The notes below the pieces were generated by a model. That model was not told the origin of the DNA. It saw only the letters and a list, made by a program, of their open reading frames with translations, and searched no databases. Shown piece by piece: positions 1-8,220 of a stretch of DNA of 24,655 nucleotides. The first letter of the stretch is position 1. Each line of letters starts with the position of its first letter. This DNA comes from a virus: positions 1 through 24,655 of the IMG/VR virus record IMGVR_UViG_3300032323_001142; one strand, given 5' to 3'. The translations under genes were made by a program, and so were the position numbers.

Positions 1-1
1 C

Positions 2-277
2 ACAGCAGTTACACTCAATAAGCCAACTGGTCAGATTACCATGAATAACGCGGCATTAGCGGCGGGGGCAAGTGTAGTTTTTACGCTCAGTAACACTTTT
101 GTTAATTCAACAACAATCCCAGTTGTCACGACTGACGGGTATACAAACTATCGTGTTGAATGTGCTGCTGTAAACGGATCAGGTCAAGCGTTTATCCGAG
201 TAACCAATGTATCCGGCAGTAATTTAGGAGATGCTGTTGTTATCAACTTCGCCATCATCAAAGGCGCAACATCTTAA
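2..277 (+). CDS. C-terminal part of a phage fibre-like structural protein (5' end outside window)
   Basis: The reading frame is open from base 2 with no stop, so the gene starts upstream of the window; the ATG at 41 is internal. The visible 91 residues are rich in Thr, Ser, Val, Asn and Ala and alternate hydrophobic and polar residues, as in beta-sandwich tips of phage fibres and head decorations. The stretch LNKPTGQITMNNAAL followed by AAGASVVFTLSN resembles, from memory, C-termini of many phage head-fibre or minor structural proteins. It lies just upstream of other virion genes on the same strand. It is AT-richer than the genes that follow, which is common for exchangeable fibre tips. The exact role cannot be fixed from this fragment. 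Confidence 0.7.
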   Translation, partial: TAVTLNKPTGQITMNNAALAAGASVVFTLSNTFVNSTTIPVVTTDGYTNYRVECAAVNGSGQAFIRVTNVSGSNLGDAVVINFAIIKGATS

Positions 278-291
278 TCAGAGGAAAAGAA

Positions 292-663
292 ATGGCCGAT
301 TACAAAGAAACTGACGTATCCGGTGTCGCATGGCAACGGGCGTATCAAATCCTGATCCTGAACCCACTGGACCAACCAGCGACGGTGCGGTATGACGAAG
401 AGCAGGTGATTAACCTCAATGATGGACAGATCAAGCAATTTGTCGGCAATCTGGGCTACACGGTAGACCCGCTCGGCATCATCGAACTCCGCGACCCAGA
501 AACCTTGGAACTGACCGGCGAAACGATCCCGGTGGCGACGGTGCATGTGGCCCTGCTGTCCGACTATATCAATCGGGCGCTCCAAAGAGACTCCGAAGTC
601 AACCTGATCCCGCCGGTCGTTGAACCGGCACCTGAAATCACTGAAACATCCGAAGAGGAATAA
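292..663 (+). CDS. Small conserved phage protein of the late operon
   Basis: A 123-residue acidic protein. The start at 292 follows AGAGGAAAAGAA, a good ribosome binding site, 14 bases after the previous stop. The N-terminus (DVSGVAWQRAYQILILNP) and the middle segment ending LRDPETLELTGETI match a recurring pattern of small proteins encoded between major structural genes and tail genes in siphoviruses. The C-terminal 20 residues are Pro/Glu-rich and probably disordered. No enzyme motif, membrane segment or signal peptide is visible. The position suggests a virion-associated or head-tail joining accessory role; that is inference only. Confidence 0.75.
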   Translation: MADYKETDVSGVAWQRAYQILILNPLDQPATVRYDEEQVINLNDGQIKQFVGNLGYTVDPLGIIELRDPETLELTGETIPVATVHVALLSDYINRALQRDSEVNLIPPVVEPAPEITETSEEE

Positions 664-666
664 ACC

Positions 667-825
667 ATGCCCGAAAAAATTACGCTTTCCACCCAGCTTG
701 TAAACGCCGTGCTTGCCTACCTCGGTAGCCAGCCCTACCAGAATGTCGCGCAACTTATCCAGGGCATTCAGAGCGAAGCGCAAGGGCAGGTCGCGGCCCA
801 AGCGGAAGAACCGGCGGCTGAGTAA
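667..825 (+). CDS. Very small late-operon protein (52 residues)
   Basis: ATG at 667 follows the previous stop by three bases; the frame ends at TAA 823-825. The predicted 52-residue protein begins MPEKITLSTQLVNAVLAYLG and ends in an Ala/Glu-rich acidic tail. It has an amphipathic helical look, with Gln- and Leu-rich stretches and no cysteines. Similar 50-60 residue proteins are common directly after the preceding small gene in siphovirus late operons. Function is unknown; a small chaperone-like or virion accessory role is possible but unproven. Its tight spacing and same-strand context support it as a real gene. Confidence 0.7.
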   Translation: MPEKITLSTQLVNAVLAYLGSQPYQNVAQLIQGIQSEAQGQVAAQAEEPAAE

Positions 826-848
826 CTTGTACTGAGCGAAGTCGAAGT
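826..848. repeat. Copy of a bacterial dispersed-repeat-like motif filling an intergenic gap
   Basis: The whole 23-base gap between two late genes is CTTGTACTGAGC followed by GAAGTCGAAGT. From memory this resembles a short dispersed repeat (ACTTCGACT..GCTCAGT type) scattered through many bacterial chromosomes. It replaces the place where a ribosome binding site for the next gene should be and leaves only weak GAAG-like signals. This was not verified by search. Confidence 0.4.
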
Positions 849-2453
849 ATGTCCTTTTACCTCCTTCTTGAGACCGGCGACCGGCTGCTGACCGAGAATG
901 GCGACCGCATTCTGCTGGAGCAGGCCCCGGCAGATGTGGCGTACTTTGTCCGCCGCTTCACGCATATCTTCCTCGCGGAGATCGAGGCGTATGACCCGGC
1001 GACCGAGACGACCAAGACCTGGCTATTTGCCAGCGGGTCGGGTTTTGACAAGGCGGGGGATTTCTACACGCCGCGCATGGAGAATCCGGCGACGTTCAGC
1101 CGGTCCATGTCGGGCATCTCAGGGCGCACCGGGCAGTCGTTTGGCGAACTGACCCTGCTAAATCCCGACAACGCCATTGCCGCGTTGGGTGAGGACTTCT
1201 TCGACGGACGCACCCTGACGCTGAAGTGGGGCGACCGCGATGGCACGTATGCCAGCTTCCAGACCATTCTGGTGGCGACCATTGAAACGCTGGGCATTGA
1301 GAAGGACCGCTTGAGCTTTCGCCTGCGCGACAAGGCCATCACGCTGGACCAGCCGTTTGCGACCGTCAAGTATGCGGGCACCAACGCCCTACCGCTCGGC
1401 GTGGAAGGCACGCCCGATGACATCCAGGACCAAATCAAGCCGCGCCTCTTTGGCCGCATCGCGCTGATGCAGCCGGTGCTGGTCAACACCAGCCAGCTGA
1501 TTTATCAAGTCAACGAGCAGGCGGTGGATGCCGTGCTGAATGTGTTTGACGGGGGCGCGTATCTGACCAAGGCCAGCGATTACAACAGCCTGTCGGACCT
1601 CTACGCCTTTGACCCACCCGCAGGCCAGTGGCGGGCGTTTCCACCGCTGGGGCTGATTCGGTTGGGGTCCACGCCCATCAACACGCTGTCGGTATCGGTG
1701 GTCGAGAAATGGGACCACCTCCAGAATACGGCAGCGGGACTGATTCAGCGAATCCTCACCGAGAAGGGGGTGACGAACTGGGTATCCGGCGACTTTACCC
1801 TGCTGAACCAGAAGAACGCCGGTTCCATCGGCATCGTGGTGGAAGGCGAAGAGACGACGGCCAGCCTGCTGGATCGCATCTGCGCCAGTGTCGGAGCCTG
1901 GTGGGGTTTTGATGCCTTGGGCCGGTTCCGCGTGGCCCGCTTTGAAGCCCCGGCTGGATCACCTGTTGCTACGCTGACCGATGACCTCATCATTGATGCC
2001 GAGCGCCAGCCTGAGACGCAGTTGCCGTTCTGGTCCGTCAAGGTCAAGGCAGACATCAACCATATCCCGCAGGACAAGAATGGCCTCGCCGGAGTGGTGA
2101 CAGAGGCCCGTGCCGCGTGGCTGAAGGAAGCCAGCCGCGAACAGAAGGCCGAAAACGCCACCGTCAAAACCACTCGACTGTTGGCCGATGAGATCACCTA
2201 TGACACGTCGCTGAACGGCATCAGCATCGCCCAGGCTGAAGCGGCCCGACGCTTGAACCTGTACGCGGTTCGCCGCGATGTCGTCAACATCACGCTGGCC
2301 AATCCGCAACAGCATTACACCTCGCTGGATCTGGGTGCCGTCGTCAATCTGGCTTCGACCCGTCTCGGCTATGGCACCGGGCGCCTGATGACCGTCACCA
2401 GCGTGGGTGTGGACTACCAGACCAATACCATCGACCTGACTTTGTGGGGATAG
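849..2453 (+). CDS. Putative tail hub/baseplate-like protein
   Basis: A 534-residue protein. The N-terminus carries a tandem motif (LLLETGDRLLTENGDR, then ILLEQ) seen at the start of many phage tail proteins. The body is rich in beta strands with conserved-looking patterns such as FGELTLLNPDN, LRDKAITLDQPF and RLFGRIALMQPVLV, and it ends in a compact domain (LGAVVNLASTRLGYGTGRLM). This organisation suggests a hub or adaptor that anchors the central fibre. It is followed after one base by a second tail gene and then the fibre gene. The start has no strong ribosome binding site because the upstream gap is a repeat-like sequence. The family was not identified by search, so the hub role is inferred from position and fold-like features. 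Confidence 0.7.
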   Translation: MSFYLLLETGDRLLTENGDRILLEQAPADVAYFVRRFTHIFLAEIEAYDPATETTKTWLFASGSGFDKAGDFYTPRMENPATFSRSMSGISGRTGQSFGELTLLNPDNAIAALGEDFFDGRTLTLKWGDRDGTYASFQTILVATIETLGIEKDRLSFRLRDKAITLDQPFATVKYAGTNALPLGVEGTPDDIQDQIKPRLFGRIALMQPVLVNTSQLIYQVNEQAVDAVLNVFDGGAYLTKASDYNSLSDLYAFDPPAGQWRAFPPLGLIRLGSTPINTLSVSVVEKWDHLQNTAAGLIQRILTEKGVTNWVSGDFTLLNQKNAGSIGIVVEGEETTASLLDRICASVGAWWGFDALGRFRVARFEAPAGSPVATLTDDLIIDAERQPETQLPFWSVKVKADINHIPQDKNGLAGVVTEARAAWLKEASREQKAENATVKTTRLLADEITYDTSLNGISIAQAEAARRLNLYAVRRDVVNITLANPQQHYTSLDLGAVVNLASTRLGYGTGRLMTVTSVGVDYQTNTIDLTLWG

Positions 2454-2454
2454 C

Positions 2455-3219
2455 ATGGCTTTTATCTTGGGGTACGCGAATCAGGTAGACGATGCGCCGG
2501 TTTCTGGAGGCAGTTGGGAGGCGGCCTATCCGCTGACCAATATCAAGACCCGCTATCTGTTTCAGCGAGCGCGGTCTACCGATGACTTGGCCACCAGCAG
2601 CACGATGGTCATCGACACGGGCGAAAACCAGACCATCGGCGTGGTGGCCTTGATTCGGCACAACATCAGCAGCAACGGCACGGTGCAAATCCTCGGTTAT
2701 GAAAACGCGGGGCTGACCGAGTTGGCCTATGACTCCACGGAACTGTCGGTGTATCCGGGCGGCGAGTTCGCCCATGCCTTCACCCCGGTCGCGGCCCGCT
2801 ATTGGAAGATCATCATCGATGACAGCGGCAACCCGGACGACTATATCGAACTGGGGCGGGTGTTTATCGGCTGGAAGTTTGAACCGGAAGTCTGCACAGA
2901 CTGGGGTATGTCCATCGGCGTCGAATCCAAGACGGCGGTGATGGAGGCCTTGGCGGGTCCCGAATACTTTGACAGCCGCCCGAATCGCCGCATCGTTACC
3001 GGCCAATGGTCCTGGCTGACGCAGGCCGAGGCGCATGGGGTTTATCTCAGCATCTTGCGTCAGCAGGACGTGGAGAAGGAGGTCTACGCCATCTTCGACC
3101 CGGACACGCCGTTTCCTGACCAGTGCTGGTTTCTGGGGCGATTCAGGGCACTGAATGCCATCGAGTGGCCTTACCTTGACCGGCACTCAGTCGGCTTCGA
3201 GATTGGAGAGGTGCTGTAA
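2455..3219 (+). CDS. Putative tail protein with beta-sandwich (discoidin-like) character
   Basis: A 254-residue protein starting one base after the previous stop; its TAA overlaps the ATG of the next gene (TAATG). The N-terminal half has features reminiscent of carbohydrate-binding beta-sandwiches: a region starting YPLTNIKTRYLF, TIGVVALIRHN, and ARYWKIIIDDSGNPDDYIELGR, which recalls the closing strands of F5/8 type C-like domains. The C-terminal half (SWLTQAEAHGVYLSIL, then a late segment with PDQCWFLGRF) is a separate module. Position between the hub-like and fibre genes suggests a tail-tip component. The domain similarity is my reading of the sequence, not a search result. Confidence 0.68.
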   Translation: MAFILGYANQVDDAPVSGGSWEAAYPLTNIKTRYLFQRARSTDDLATSSTMVIDTGENQTIGVVALIRHNISSNGTVQILGYENAGLTELAYDSTELSVYPGGEFAHAFTPVAARYWKIIIDDSGNPDDYIELGRVFIGWKFEPEVCTDWGMSIGVESKTAVMEALAGPEYFDSRPNRRIVTGQWSWLTQAEAHGVYLSILRQQDVEKEVYAIFDPDTPFPDQCWFLGRFRALNAIEWPYLDRHSVGFEIGEVL

Positions 3220-6158
3220 TGGCCCTCTATCGCCAAACAGCCACCCAGTTCATCGGTGAGTTCGCCAGCCATCCGGGTACCGGCTGGGTACTGATTGCCG
3301 CGCAGCCGACCGACACCCTCGCCAACCGCGTGACATGGTGGCGCAATCTGGACAAGGGGACCTTCACCTCCGCGTGGCATCCGTCCGAATTGGCCAGCGC
3401 CGAAGTGCCGGGGCGCGACACCAATGCCGGATCGGGCGTCAACATTCTGCCGAACGATTACAGCAGCTTTGAGTGGGCCGGGGCGATGCCGCCCAATTAC
3501 ACCAGCGGCATGACGGTCAACCGCACGGCGGCGGCCACCTATCACGGGCAGTATGGCGTTCGACTCACCACCACCTCCGCAGGTGGCACCGTCTGGCTGG
3601 CGGCGAGTGGATCGGACTTCAACATCCCGCTGGCCGCGTCATCGAAGTGGATCGTCTCGGCCCATGTCAGGCCGCTGACGAATGCGGCGGTCAGCTTGTC
3701 ATTGCGACTCAAGACGCAGGGCGGGACCACGCATAGCGTCACCCTGACCTCGGGCGCATCGTCCACCGGCTGGGTGCGCGTCTCCGGTGTGCTGGACTTG
3801 TCGAGTGACACGTCCGCCTTCGGGCAATTGGGCGTCAGCCTCACGAACAACAGCACCAGCCTCGACATCGATGCGCTGATGCTGGAGGAGAAGATCGGGC
3901 CTTACGACACGGCCAGCACCTTCTACAGCCCGTGGGGCAATGGGCTGTCCGGCGGTGAGATCGGCGACGGCAGCATTGTCCAGGATAAGCTGTTTGGCGA
4001 CCTGTCCAGCCGCATCAACCTCATCGATGCGTCGTCTTTGGTGCCCAATTCTGTCAACGCCCGACTTGCCGCCCAATACGACACGCTGGTTCAGCAAATC
4101 AGCGAAGTCTCGGTCGGCAACGGCCAGTTCGACTCGCGGATCATCTATTACTTCGACCAGGCATCGGACATCACCGGCTGGACCGGCACCAGTGCCTCGC
4201 TGGCCGTCTCTGGCGGCTTTTTGGCGGTCACTGCCACGGGCAGCAATCCCAAGTTCAAAACCGCCACCATCGCCGTCGATGGCAGCGCTTATCCGCTGGT
4301 GCGTCTCCGCGTCAAGCGCACGGGCGGCAGCGGCTGGACCGGCACCTTGCGCTACTACTATTCGGGCGGGTCGGCTGTGTTGACGGTGTCCGAACCGCCG
4401 CAGATCGGCAGCGAGTATGTCGAGGTGGATTGGGACCTGTCTGCCCAGACGCTGTACACCGGCAACACCATCACCGCCATTGAGATCCAACTCGGCACGG
4501 CCTCCGGCGACAATTACAGCATTGACTGGTTGGGCGTGGGTCGCAACGCACCCGGGGCGTCGTTCTCGCAAGTCGAAGCCGTGCGCGTGCTGTCGGACAA
4601 CAAAACGCGGGTGTTCTATCAGAACGCGGCACCGACCAGCGATGCCAATTACACGCTGAAAGCCAACGACCTGTGGTTTGACACCGATGACGGCAACAAG
4701 CCGTACCGATGGAATGGCAGCGCCTGGGTCGAAACGACCGACACCCGCCTCGCGGACAGTTGGGCGGAAATCCTCGACATCCGCAACGCCACGGCCAACC
4801 CATCCGGTGCCGCCGCCCAGCGCATCAACAGCATCAGTGCCACGGCCAGCGCCAAAAACCGGACGTTCTACCAGGCCAGCACTAGCCCACCGTCATCTCC
4901 GACCACGGGGGATATTTGGTTCCAGACGGACCAAGGCAACAAGGCCCTCCGTTGGAGCGGATCGGCGTGGGTGGAGACCACCGACACGCGCCTTCCGACG
5001 GCGGTCAGCAGCATCACCAACATCGAAACCGCCCGCATCGGCTATTGCACCATCGGCGGCAACACCTCCGTGCATGGCGACAAGGCCGCGTGTGAAGCGG
5101 CTGGCGGAACGTGGAACGTCGGCCTGCCTTGGGCCACGGCGGTCAAGCAAGTCAGCATCACCGCCGGCAACGGCCAGTCGGCCACGGTGCAGCAGCAGTT
5201 CGAGACGATCTATGGGGCAGGGGGCTTACGAGCGCAATACACCGTCAAGCTGGACGTCAACGGCTACACCGTCGGCTACGGCCTCTTTAACGAAGGGCCA
5301 AACGCCAATGGCTTCATTGTCCGGGCGGACAAGTTCGTCGTCGGATCGGCGGGCAGCAATGTTGTCCCGTTTGAGGTGGTCAGCGGCATTACCTATATCA
5401 AGAATGCCGTAATTCAGGACGGCACCATCACCGCGGCCAAGATCGCCACCCTCAACGCGGACAAAATTACCTCAGGCACCATCGGCGCTCAGACGATCAC
5501 GCTCAATGGGTCGTCTTCCATTCTGCGATCCAGTAACTATGTGGCCGGGTCAGCCGGTTGGCAGATTCGCGGCGATGGAGCGGCTGAATTTGCCAGCGCA
5601 GCGATCAGAGGAACATTGACAGCGGATAGGATCAGCGGGGGTACGCTGAACTTCAGCAACTTTACGGCGAGCAACATTAACGCAGATAGTATTACTGCCC
5701 GCACCATATCAACAGGAAAGATTGCAATAGGCGGCATCGGCACGGATAACCTGGCCGCCAGTGCGGTTACCAAGACCTATGCGGGTTATGGCAATCCCAC
5801 CAATTCCATAGCCTATGGCGTTGCTGTAGAGGTTTTTTCACAAACTGTATCATCAAATTATGGCGATTTAGGCCCGGTCGTTCTTGGTCTTTCTGTCTCA
5901 GCCCTAAATCCACGATTTAATGATCGCGGCCTTTATATAAAATGCCTCGTGGTGTCGAACGACGGATTTTCCTTTTATCAAGAAGGTGCCTGTACGGCCA
6001 ATACCTTTGCCTTAGCCGTTCCGATGATTGTGGTGCAACCAGCCAATAGCAGCACATCAAGAACCTATACTTTTTATGTTGAGTTTGCGGATGGCCTCAA
6101 CAGTAGCGGTTCTGTAAATCGCAGATATTCAGCTTACGCCCTGCTGCTTCAGAGATAA
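3219..6158 (+). CDS. Central tail fibre / tail tip protein
   Basis: A 979-residue protein. The central part contains two copies of a short module, starting near residues 464 and 548, each ending in WNGSAWVETTDTRL or WSGSAWVETTDTRL. Residues from about 640 (SITAGNGQSATVQQQFET) resemble the DUF1983/central-fibre region found near the C-terminus of lambda J-like proteins. After it comes a Gly/Thr/Ala-rich repetitive shaft (DGTITAAKIATLNADKITSG and similar), typical of trimeric phage fibres. The last 130 or so residues form a distinct tip encoded by AT-richer DNA. It probably forms the receptor-binding end of the tail. Start overlaps the previous stop as TAATG. Confidence 0.8.
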   Translation: MALYRQTATQFIGEFASHPGTGWVLIAAQPTDTLANRVTWWRNLDKGTFTSAWHPSELASAEVPGRDTNAGSGVNILPNDYSSFEWAGAMPPNYTSGMTVNRTAAATYHGQYGVRLTTTSAGGTVWLAASGSDFNIPLAASSKWIVSAHVRPLTNAAVSLSLRLKTQGGTTHSVTLTSGASSTGWVRVSGVLDLSSDTSAFGQLGVSLTNNSTSLDIDALMLEEKIGPYDTASTFYSPWGNGLSGGEIGDGSIVQDKLFGDLSSRINLIDASSLVPNSVNARLAAQYDTLVQQISEVSVGNGQFDSRIIYYFDQASDITGWTGTSASLAVSGGFLAVTATGSNPKFKTATIAVDGSAYPLVRLRVKRTGGSGWTGTLRYYYSGGSAVLTVSEPPQIGSEYVEVDWDLSAQTLYTGNTITAIEIQLGTASGDNYSIDWLGVGRNAPGASFSQVEAVRVLSDNKTRVFYQNAAPTSDANYTLKANDLWFDTDDGNKPYRWNGSAWVETTDTRLADSWAEILDIRNATANPSGAAAQRINSISATASAKNRTFYQASTSPPSSPTTGDIWFQTDQGNKALRWSGSAWVETTDTRLPTAVSSITNIETARIGYCTIGGNTSVHGDKAACEAAGGTWNVGLPWATAVKQVSITAGNGQSATVQQQFETIYGAGGLRAQYTVKLDVNGYTVGYGLFNEGPNANGFIVRADKFVVGSAGSNVVPFEVVSGITYIKNAVIQDGTITAAKIATLNADKITSGTIGAQTITLNGSSSILRSSNYVAGSAGWQIRGDGAAEFASAAIRGTLTADRISGGTLNFSNFTASNINADSITARTISTGKIAIGGIGTDNLAASAVTKTYAGYGNPTNSIAYGVAVEVFSQTVSSNYGDLGPVVLGLSVSALNPRFNDRGLYIKCLVVSNDGFSFYQEGACTANTFALAVPMIVVQPANSSTSRTYTFYVEFADGLNSSGSVNRRYSAYALLLQR

Positions 6159-6160
6159 TC

Positions 6161-6517
6161 ATGGATTCACTCACTGAGTACGAAACAGAGACAGGCCAAA
6201 TCTTTATGGCTTACTCTTTCCCATCGGGTGAAGATGGCATTATCCGCCGAGAGGGTTTCTCGTATGTGTCCGGGTTTTACACCAACACCGACCACTACAT
6301 GCTCAACGGTGAACCCACAGAACGCCCCACACAATCCACCACACTGGATGGCCGCAGCCTGACCGGGCTACCTGTCCCCGCCTTATTGCACATTGACGGC
6401 GAGACTTACACTGTCGATAACGGCGAGGCCGAACTTGAGTTTCCGCTACCCGGCACCTACCGGCTGCGCGTGGAGGCATGGCCGTTCAAGGATTGGGAGG
6501 GGGAGGTGACAGTATGA
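6161..6517 (+). CDS. Small late-operon protein downstream of the fibre gene
   Basis: A 118-residue acidic protein starting two bases after the fibre stop. It contains an extended strand-rich N-terminus (MAYSFPSGEDGIIRREGF) and a C-terminal segment (LLHIDGETYTVDNGEAELEF) ending in PGTYRLRVEAWPFKDWEG, which looks like a small immunoglobulin-like or jelly-roll domain. From memory such proteins follow central fibre genes in several siphoviruses; a fibre accessory or assembly factor is plausible. The stop codon overlaps the next start as ATGA, indicating translational coupling. No enzymatic motif is visible. Confidence 0.7.
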   Translation: MDSLTEYETETGQIFMAYSFPSGEDGIIRREGFSYVSGFYTNTDHYMLNGEPTERPTQSTTLDGRSLTGLPVPALLHIDGETYTVDNGEAELEFPLPGTYRLRVEAWPFKDWEGEVTV

Positions 6518-6780
6518 AGATCGTCTATCGCAAAAACCTCGACACGCTCAGCGTCGATCCGATTCAAGCCCGCGAAGCCATCCGCAGGGCAGGGTTGTTG
6601 GAAGCCGTCGAGACTTACATCAACGCCCCGGGGACTGATCCATTGGTCAAAAGCGCCTGGGAATACGCGCTGACATTCAAGCGTACCTCACCGACGATCT
6701 TGGCCGTTGCCGCCGCAATGGGCTGGAGCGATCAGGAGTTGGATGGACTATTTATTGCGGCGAGTCAGATTGAGTATTAG
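6514..6780 (+). CDS. Small last gene of the late operon
   Basis: An 88-residue protein. I place the start at 6514 because this ATG overlaps the preceding TGA (ATGA) and is preceded by GGGAGGTG; the longer reading from 6478 would run through the previous gene. The sequence has a helical region (DPIQAREAIRRAGLLEAVE) and a C-terminal segment SPTILAVAAAMGWSDQELD that resembles end-of-operon proteins paired with the preceding small protein. Function is unknown. Its stop overlaps the stop of the convergent integrase gene by three bases, leaving no room for a terminator or attachment site between them. Confidence 0.72.
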   Translation: MKIVYRKNLDTLSVDPIQAREAIRRAGLLEAVETYINAPGTDPLVKSAWEYALTFKRTSPTILAVAAAMGWSDQELDGLFIAASQIEY

Positions 6781-7763
6781 CGGTTGAGAATATCCGCGAT
6801 GCTTGATGCCGTGGGGTTGTAATACGTCATCGCCATCTTGGGATTGGTCCAGCCGAAGGTTTTACACAAATCCAGAACGTCTAGTTTTCTGGATAACATC
6901 GTTGCCGCTGTATGGCGCGTATCGTGAAAGGTGAACCCGGATAAGCCGGCGCGGTCACGGTACTTTCTGAAGTTGGCATCCAGTGTCTGACTTGTCAGTC
7001 CAAACACACTCTCTGTTTCGTAATTCCGCATTTTGGCAATCAGCCGCAGGGCCTTGCGCGTCAGCGGGACATTGCGCTTCTTGGTCTTGGTGACGGGCAA
7101 GAAGCAGTAATCATCAAAGACGCGATCCCACGTCAATCCAGCCAATTCGCCTGCCCGCATCCCGGTTCGCATGGCCAAAAGAAAGCACACGGCGACCGAC
7201 TGAGCGACAGTACGCACAGGCTTTGCGGGACTGTAATGCATCGTCCGCAGCATGACCCGGACTTGCGCGGGACTGATGACCACCTCACGGTGGTCTGGCA
7301 TTTTTGGCTTGCGGATGTTCTTTATAGGATTGCTGTCGATCCAGCGCCATTCGATCCTGGCGCATTCAATGACCGCTGATATGAAACTGATCTCGCGCAG
7401 TACCGTTCCAGCCTGGACCTCACGCACCCGCGCATCACGCCAATCGGCCAGATGTGTAGTGTCCAGATTACGCAGGATTACACTGGCAGGAAAATGCGGA
7501 TCTCGCCGCATGGCTTCTGCGCGGATGATTTCCCACCGCTGGCCGCGCTTGGTCGGTGAGACTTCCTTGATGTAGCGGGCGAGGGCATCCCCGAGTGTGT
7601 GCTTTTCCGATAAAGGCTTGCCCGCGTCCTCTCGAATCTCAACTTCACGCTGCGCAGCCCATATTGAGGCTTCGCGCTTGGTTGCAAACTGCCTGGATTC
7701 ACGGGTGCCGTTGACGTAGAGGAAGGCCCGGTAGCCTTTCGCCGTCTTCTGGATTGAAGCCAT
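6777..7763 (-). CDS. int: Tyrosine site-specific integrase
   Basis: A 328-residue integrase that would catalyse insertion into and excision from the host chromosome. An N-terminal arm-binding-type domain (MASIQKTAKGYRAFLYVNGT) and a core-binding helical domain (about residues 55-150) precede the catalytic domain. Catalytic residues visible: Arg203 in TGMRAGEL, Lys in TKTKKR (about 226-229), His280 and Arg283 in HDTRH, Trp305 in FGWTNP (where many relatives have His), and the nucleophile Tyr314 in MTYYNP. I chose the start at 7763 because MASIQKT is the canonical beginning of this family; the frame extends to 7901 through the repeat-bearing DNA. It is the last gene of the leftward early operon and converges on the tail genes. 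Confidence 0.95.
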   Translation of the reverse strand: MASIQKTAKGYRAFLYVNGTRESRQFATKREASIWAAQREVEIREDAGKPLSEKHTLGDALARYIKEVSPTKRGQRWEIIRAEAMRRDPHFPASVILRNLDTTHLADWRDARVREVQAGTVLREISFISAVIECARIEWRWIDSNPIKNIRKPKMPDHREVVISPAQVRVMLRTMHYSPAKPVRTVAQSVAVCFLLAMRTGMRAGELAGLTWDRVFDDYCFLPVTKTKKRNVPLTRKALRLIAKMRNYETESVFGLTSQTLDANFRKYRDRAGLSGFTFHDTRHTAATMLSRKLDVLDLCKTFGWTNPKMAMTYYNPTASSIADILNR

Positions 7764-7998
7764 GTGTAATTCTGCGTGTAATTTTTGCGTAGATGAACTA
7801 CGCAAAAGTACACATGAGACGGGAATCTGCGTCAACCGCGATTTGGTAAGCGGTTGTTTTTCCTGTGTTTTCTCAGTGATTGAGAAACAAAAGGCAAGCA
7901 AATGGTGCCGGAGGTCGGCACCATAAAACTCAATGGCGGCGGGCCTTGCGTGTAATTTGTGTGTAGCGTGTGCGTAGTGATTTTGGCAACGAACCGGC
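7764..7998. other. Candidate attP / integrase-binding region with several inverted repeats
   Basis: This gene-free 235-base segment lies between the integrase start and the excisionase-like gene. It holds four inverted repeats: TTTTGCGTAG-N5-CTACGCAAAA (7783-7807), CAACCGC-N10-GCGGTTG (7833-7856, followed by TTTTTCC on the + strand, so possibly a terminator for rightward transcripts), TTTCTCA-N5-TGAGAAA (7869-7887) and ATGGTGCCG-N5-CGGCACCAT (7902-7924). Related direct repeats, GCGTGTAATTTTTGCGTAG (7774-7792) and GCGTGTAATTTGTGTGTAG (7948-7966), flank them and resemble paired arm-type sites. Location and structure fit an attP with integrase and excisionase sites, but the crossover core cannot be named without the host junction. 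Confidence 0.55.
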
Positions 7999-8220
7999 CT
8001 AACGCTTCTGAAGCGCGATAAGACGGTCTACTTCGCAGGTTGGGATCATGCCGCACGGGTTCACGTTTACCCATCCATTACGCATACGATTACTCAGCGT
8101 CTTTCGGCTGATGCCTAACATCTCTGCTGCCTGGCCAATGTTGACGTGTGACGGCCTCGGGTGCGACTCGGCATAAAGCTGCACGGCCTTGGTTGCGACT
8201 TCCAGAACTTCAGCGTTCAC
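7999..8220 (-). CDS. Excisionase-like small HTH protein
   Basis: A 73-residue protein read from a GTG at 8220, chosen because AGGAGGAGAACG precedes it directly; an in-frame ATG at 8253 lacks such a site. Residues 27-47 (VNIGQAAEMLGISRKTLSNR) form a helix-turn-helix of the MerR/excisionase type, followed by a short wing ending in CEVDRLIAL. It lies immediately upstream of the attP-like region and the integrase in the same operon, the classic place for a recombination directionality factor or a regulator of int. Its start overlaps the 3' end of the upstream gene by 11 bases. Excisionase function is inferred from HTH type, size and position. Confidence 0.65.
   Translation of the reverse strand: MNAEVLEVATKAVQLYAESHPRPSHVNIGQAAEMLGISRKTLSNRMRNGWVNVNPCGMIPTCEVDRLIALQKR

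Noticed and set aside
3699-4571. Long - strand open frame (290 codons) inside the fibre gene
   Set aside because: It is antisense to a well-supported GC-rich gene and has a low-complexity Arg/Gly/Ala composition typical of shadow frames.
7764-7901. N-terminal extension of the integrase frame to an upstream ATG
   Set aside because: The added residues are translated repeat and inverted-repeat DNA, and the canonical integrase start MASIQKT is at 7763.
7902-7924. Rho-independent terminator at the ATGGTGCCG inverted repeat
   Set aside because: No T-run follows on either strand, so an att or protein-binding role is more likely.
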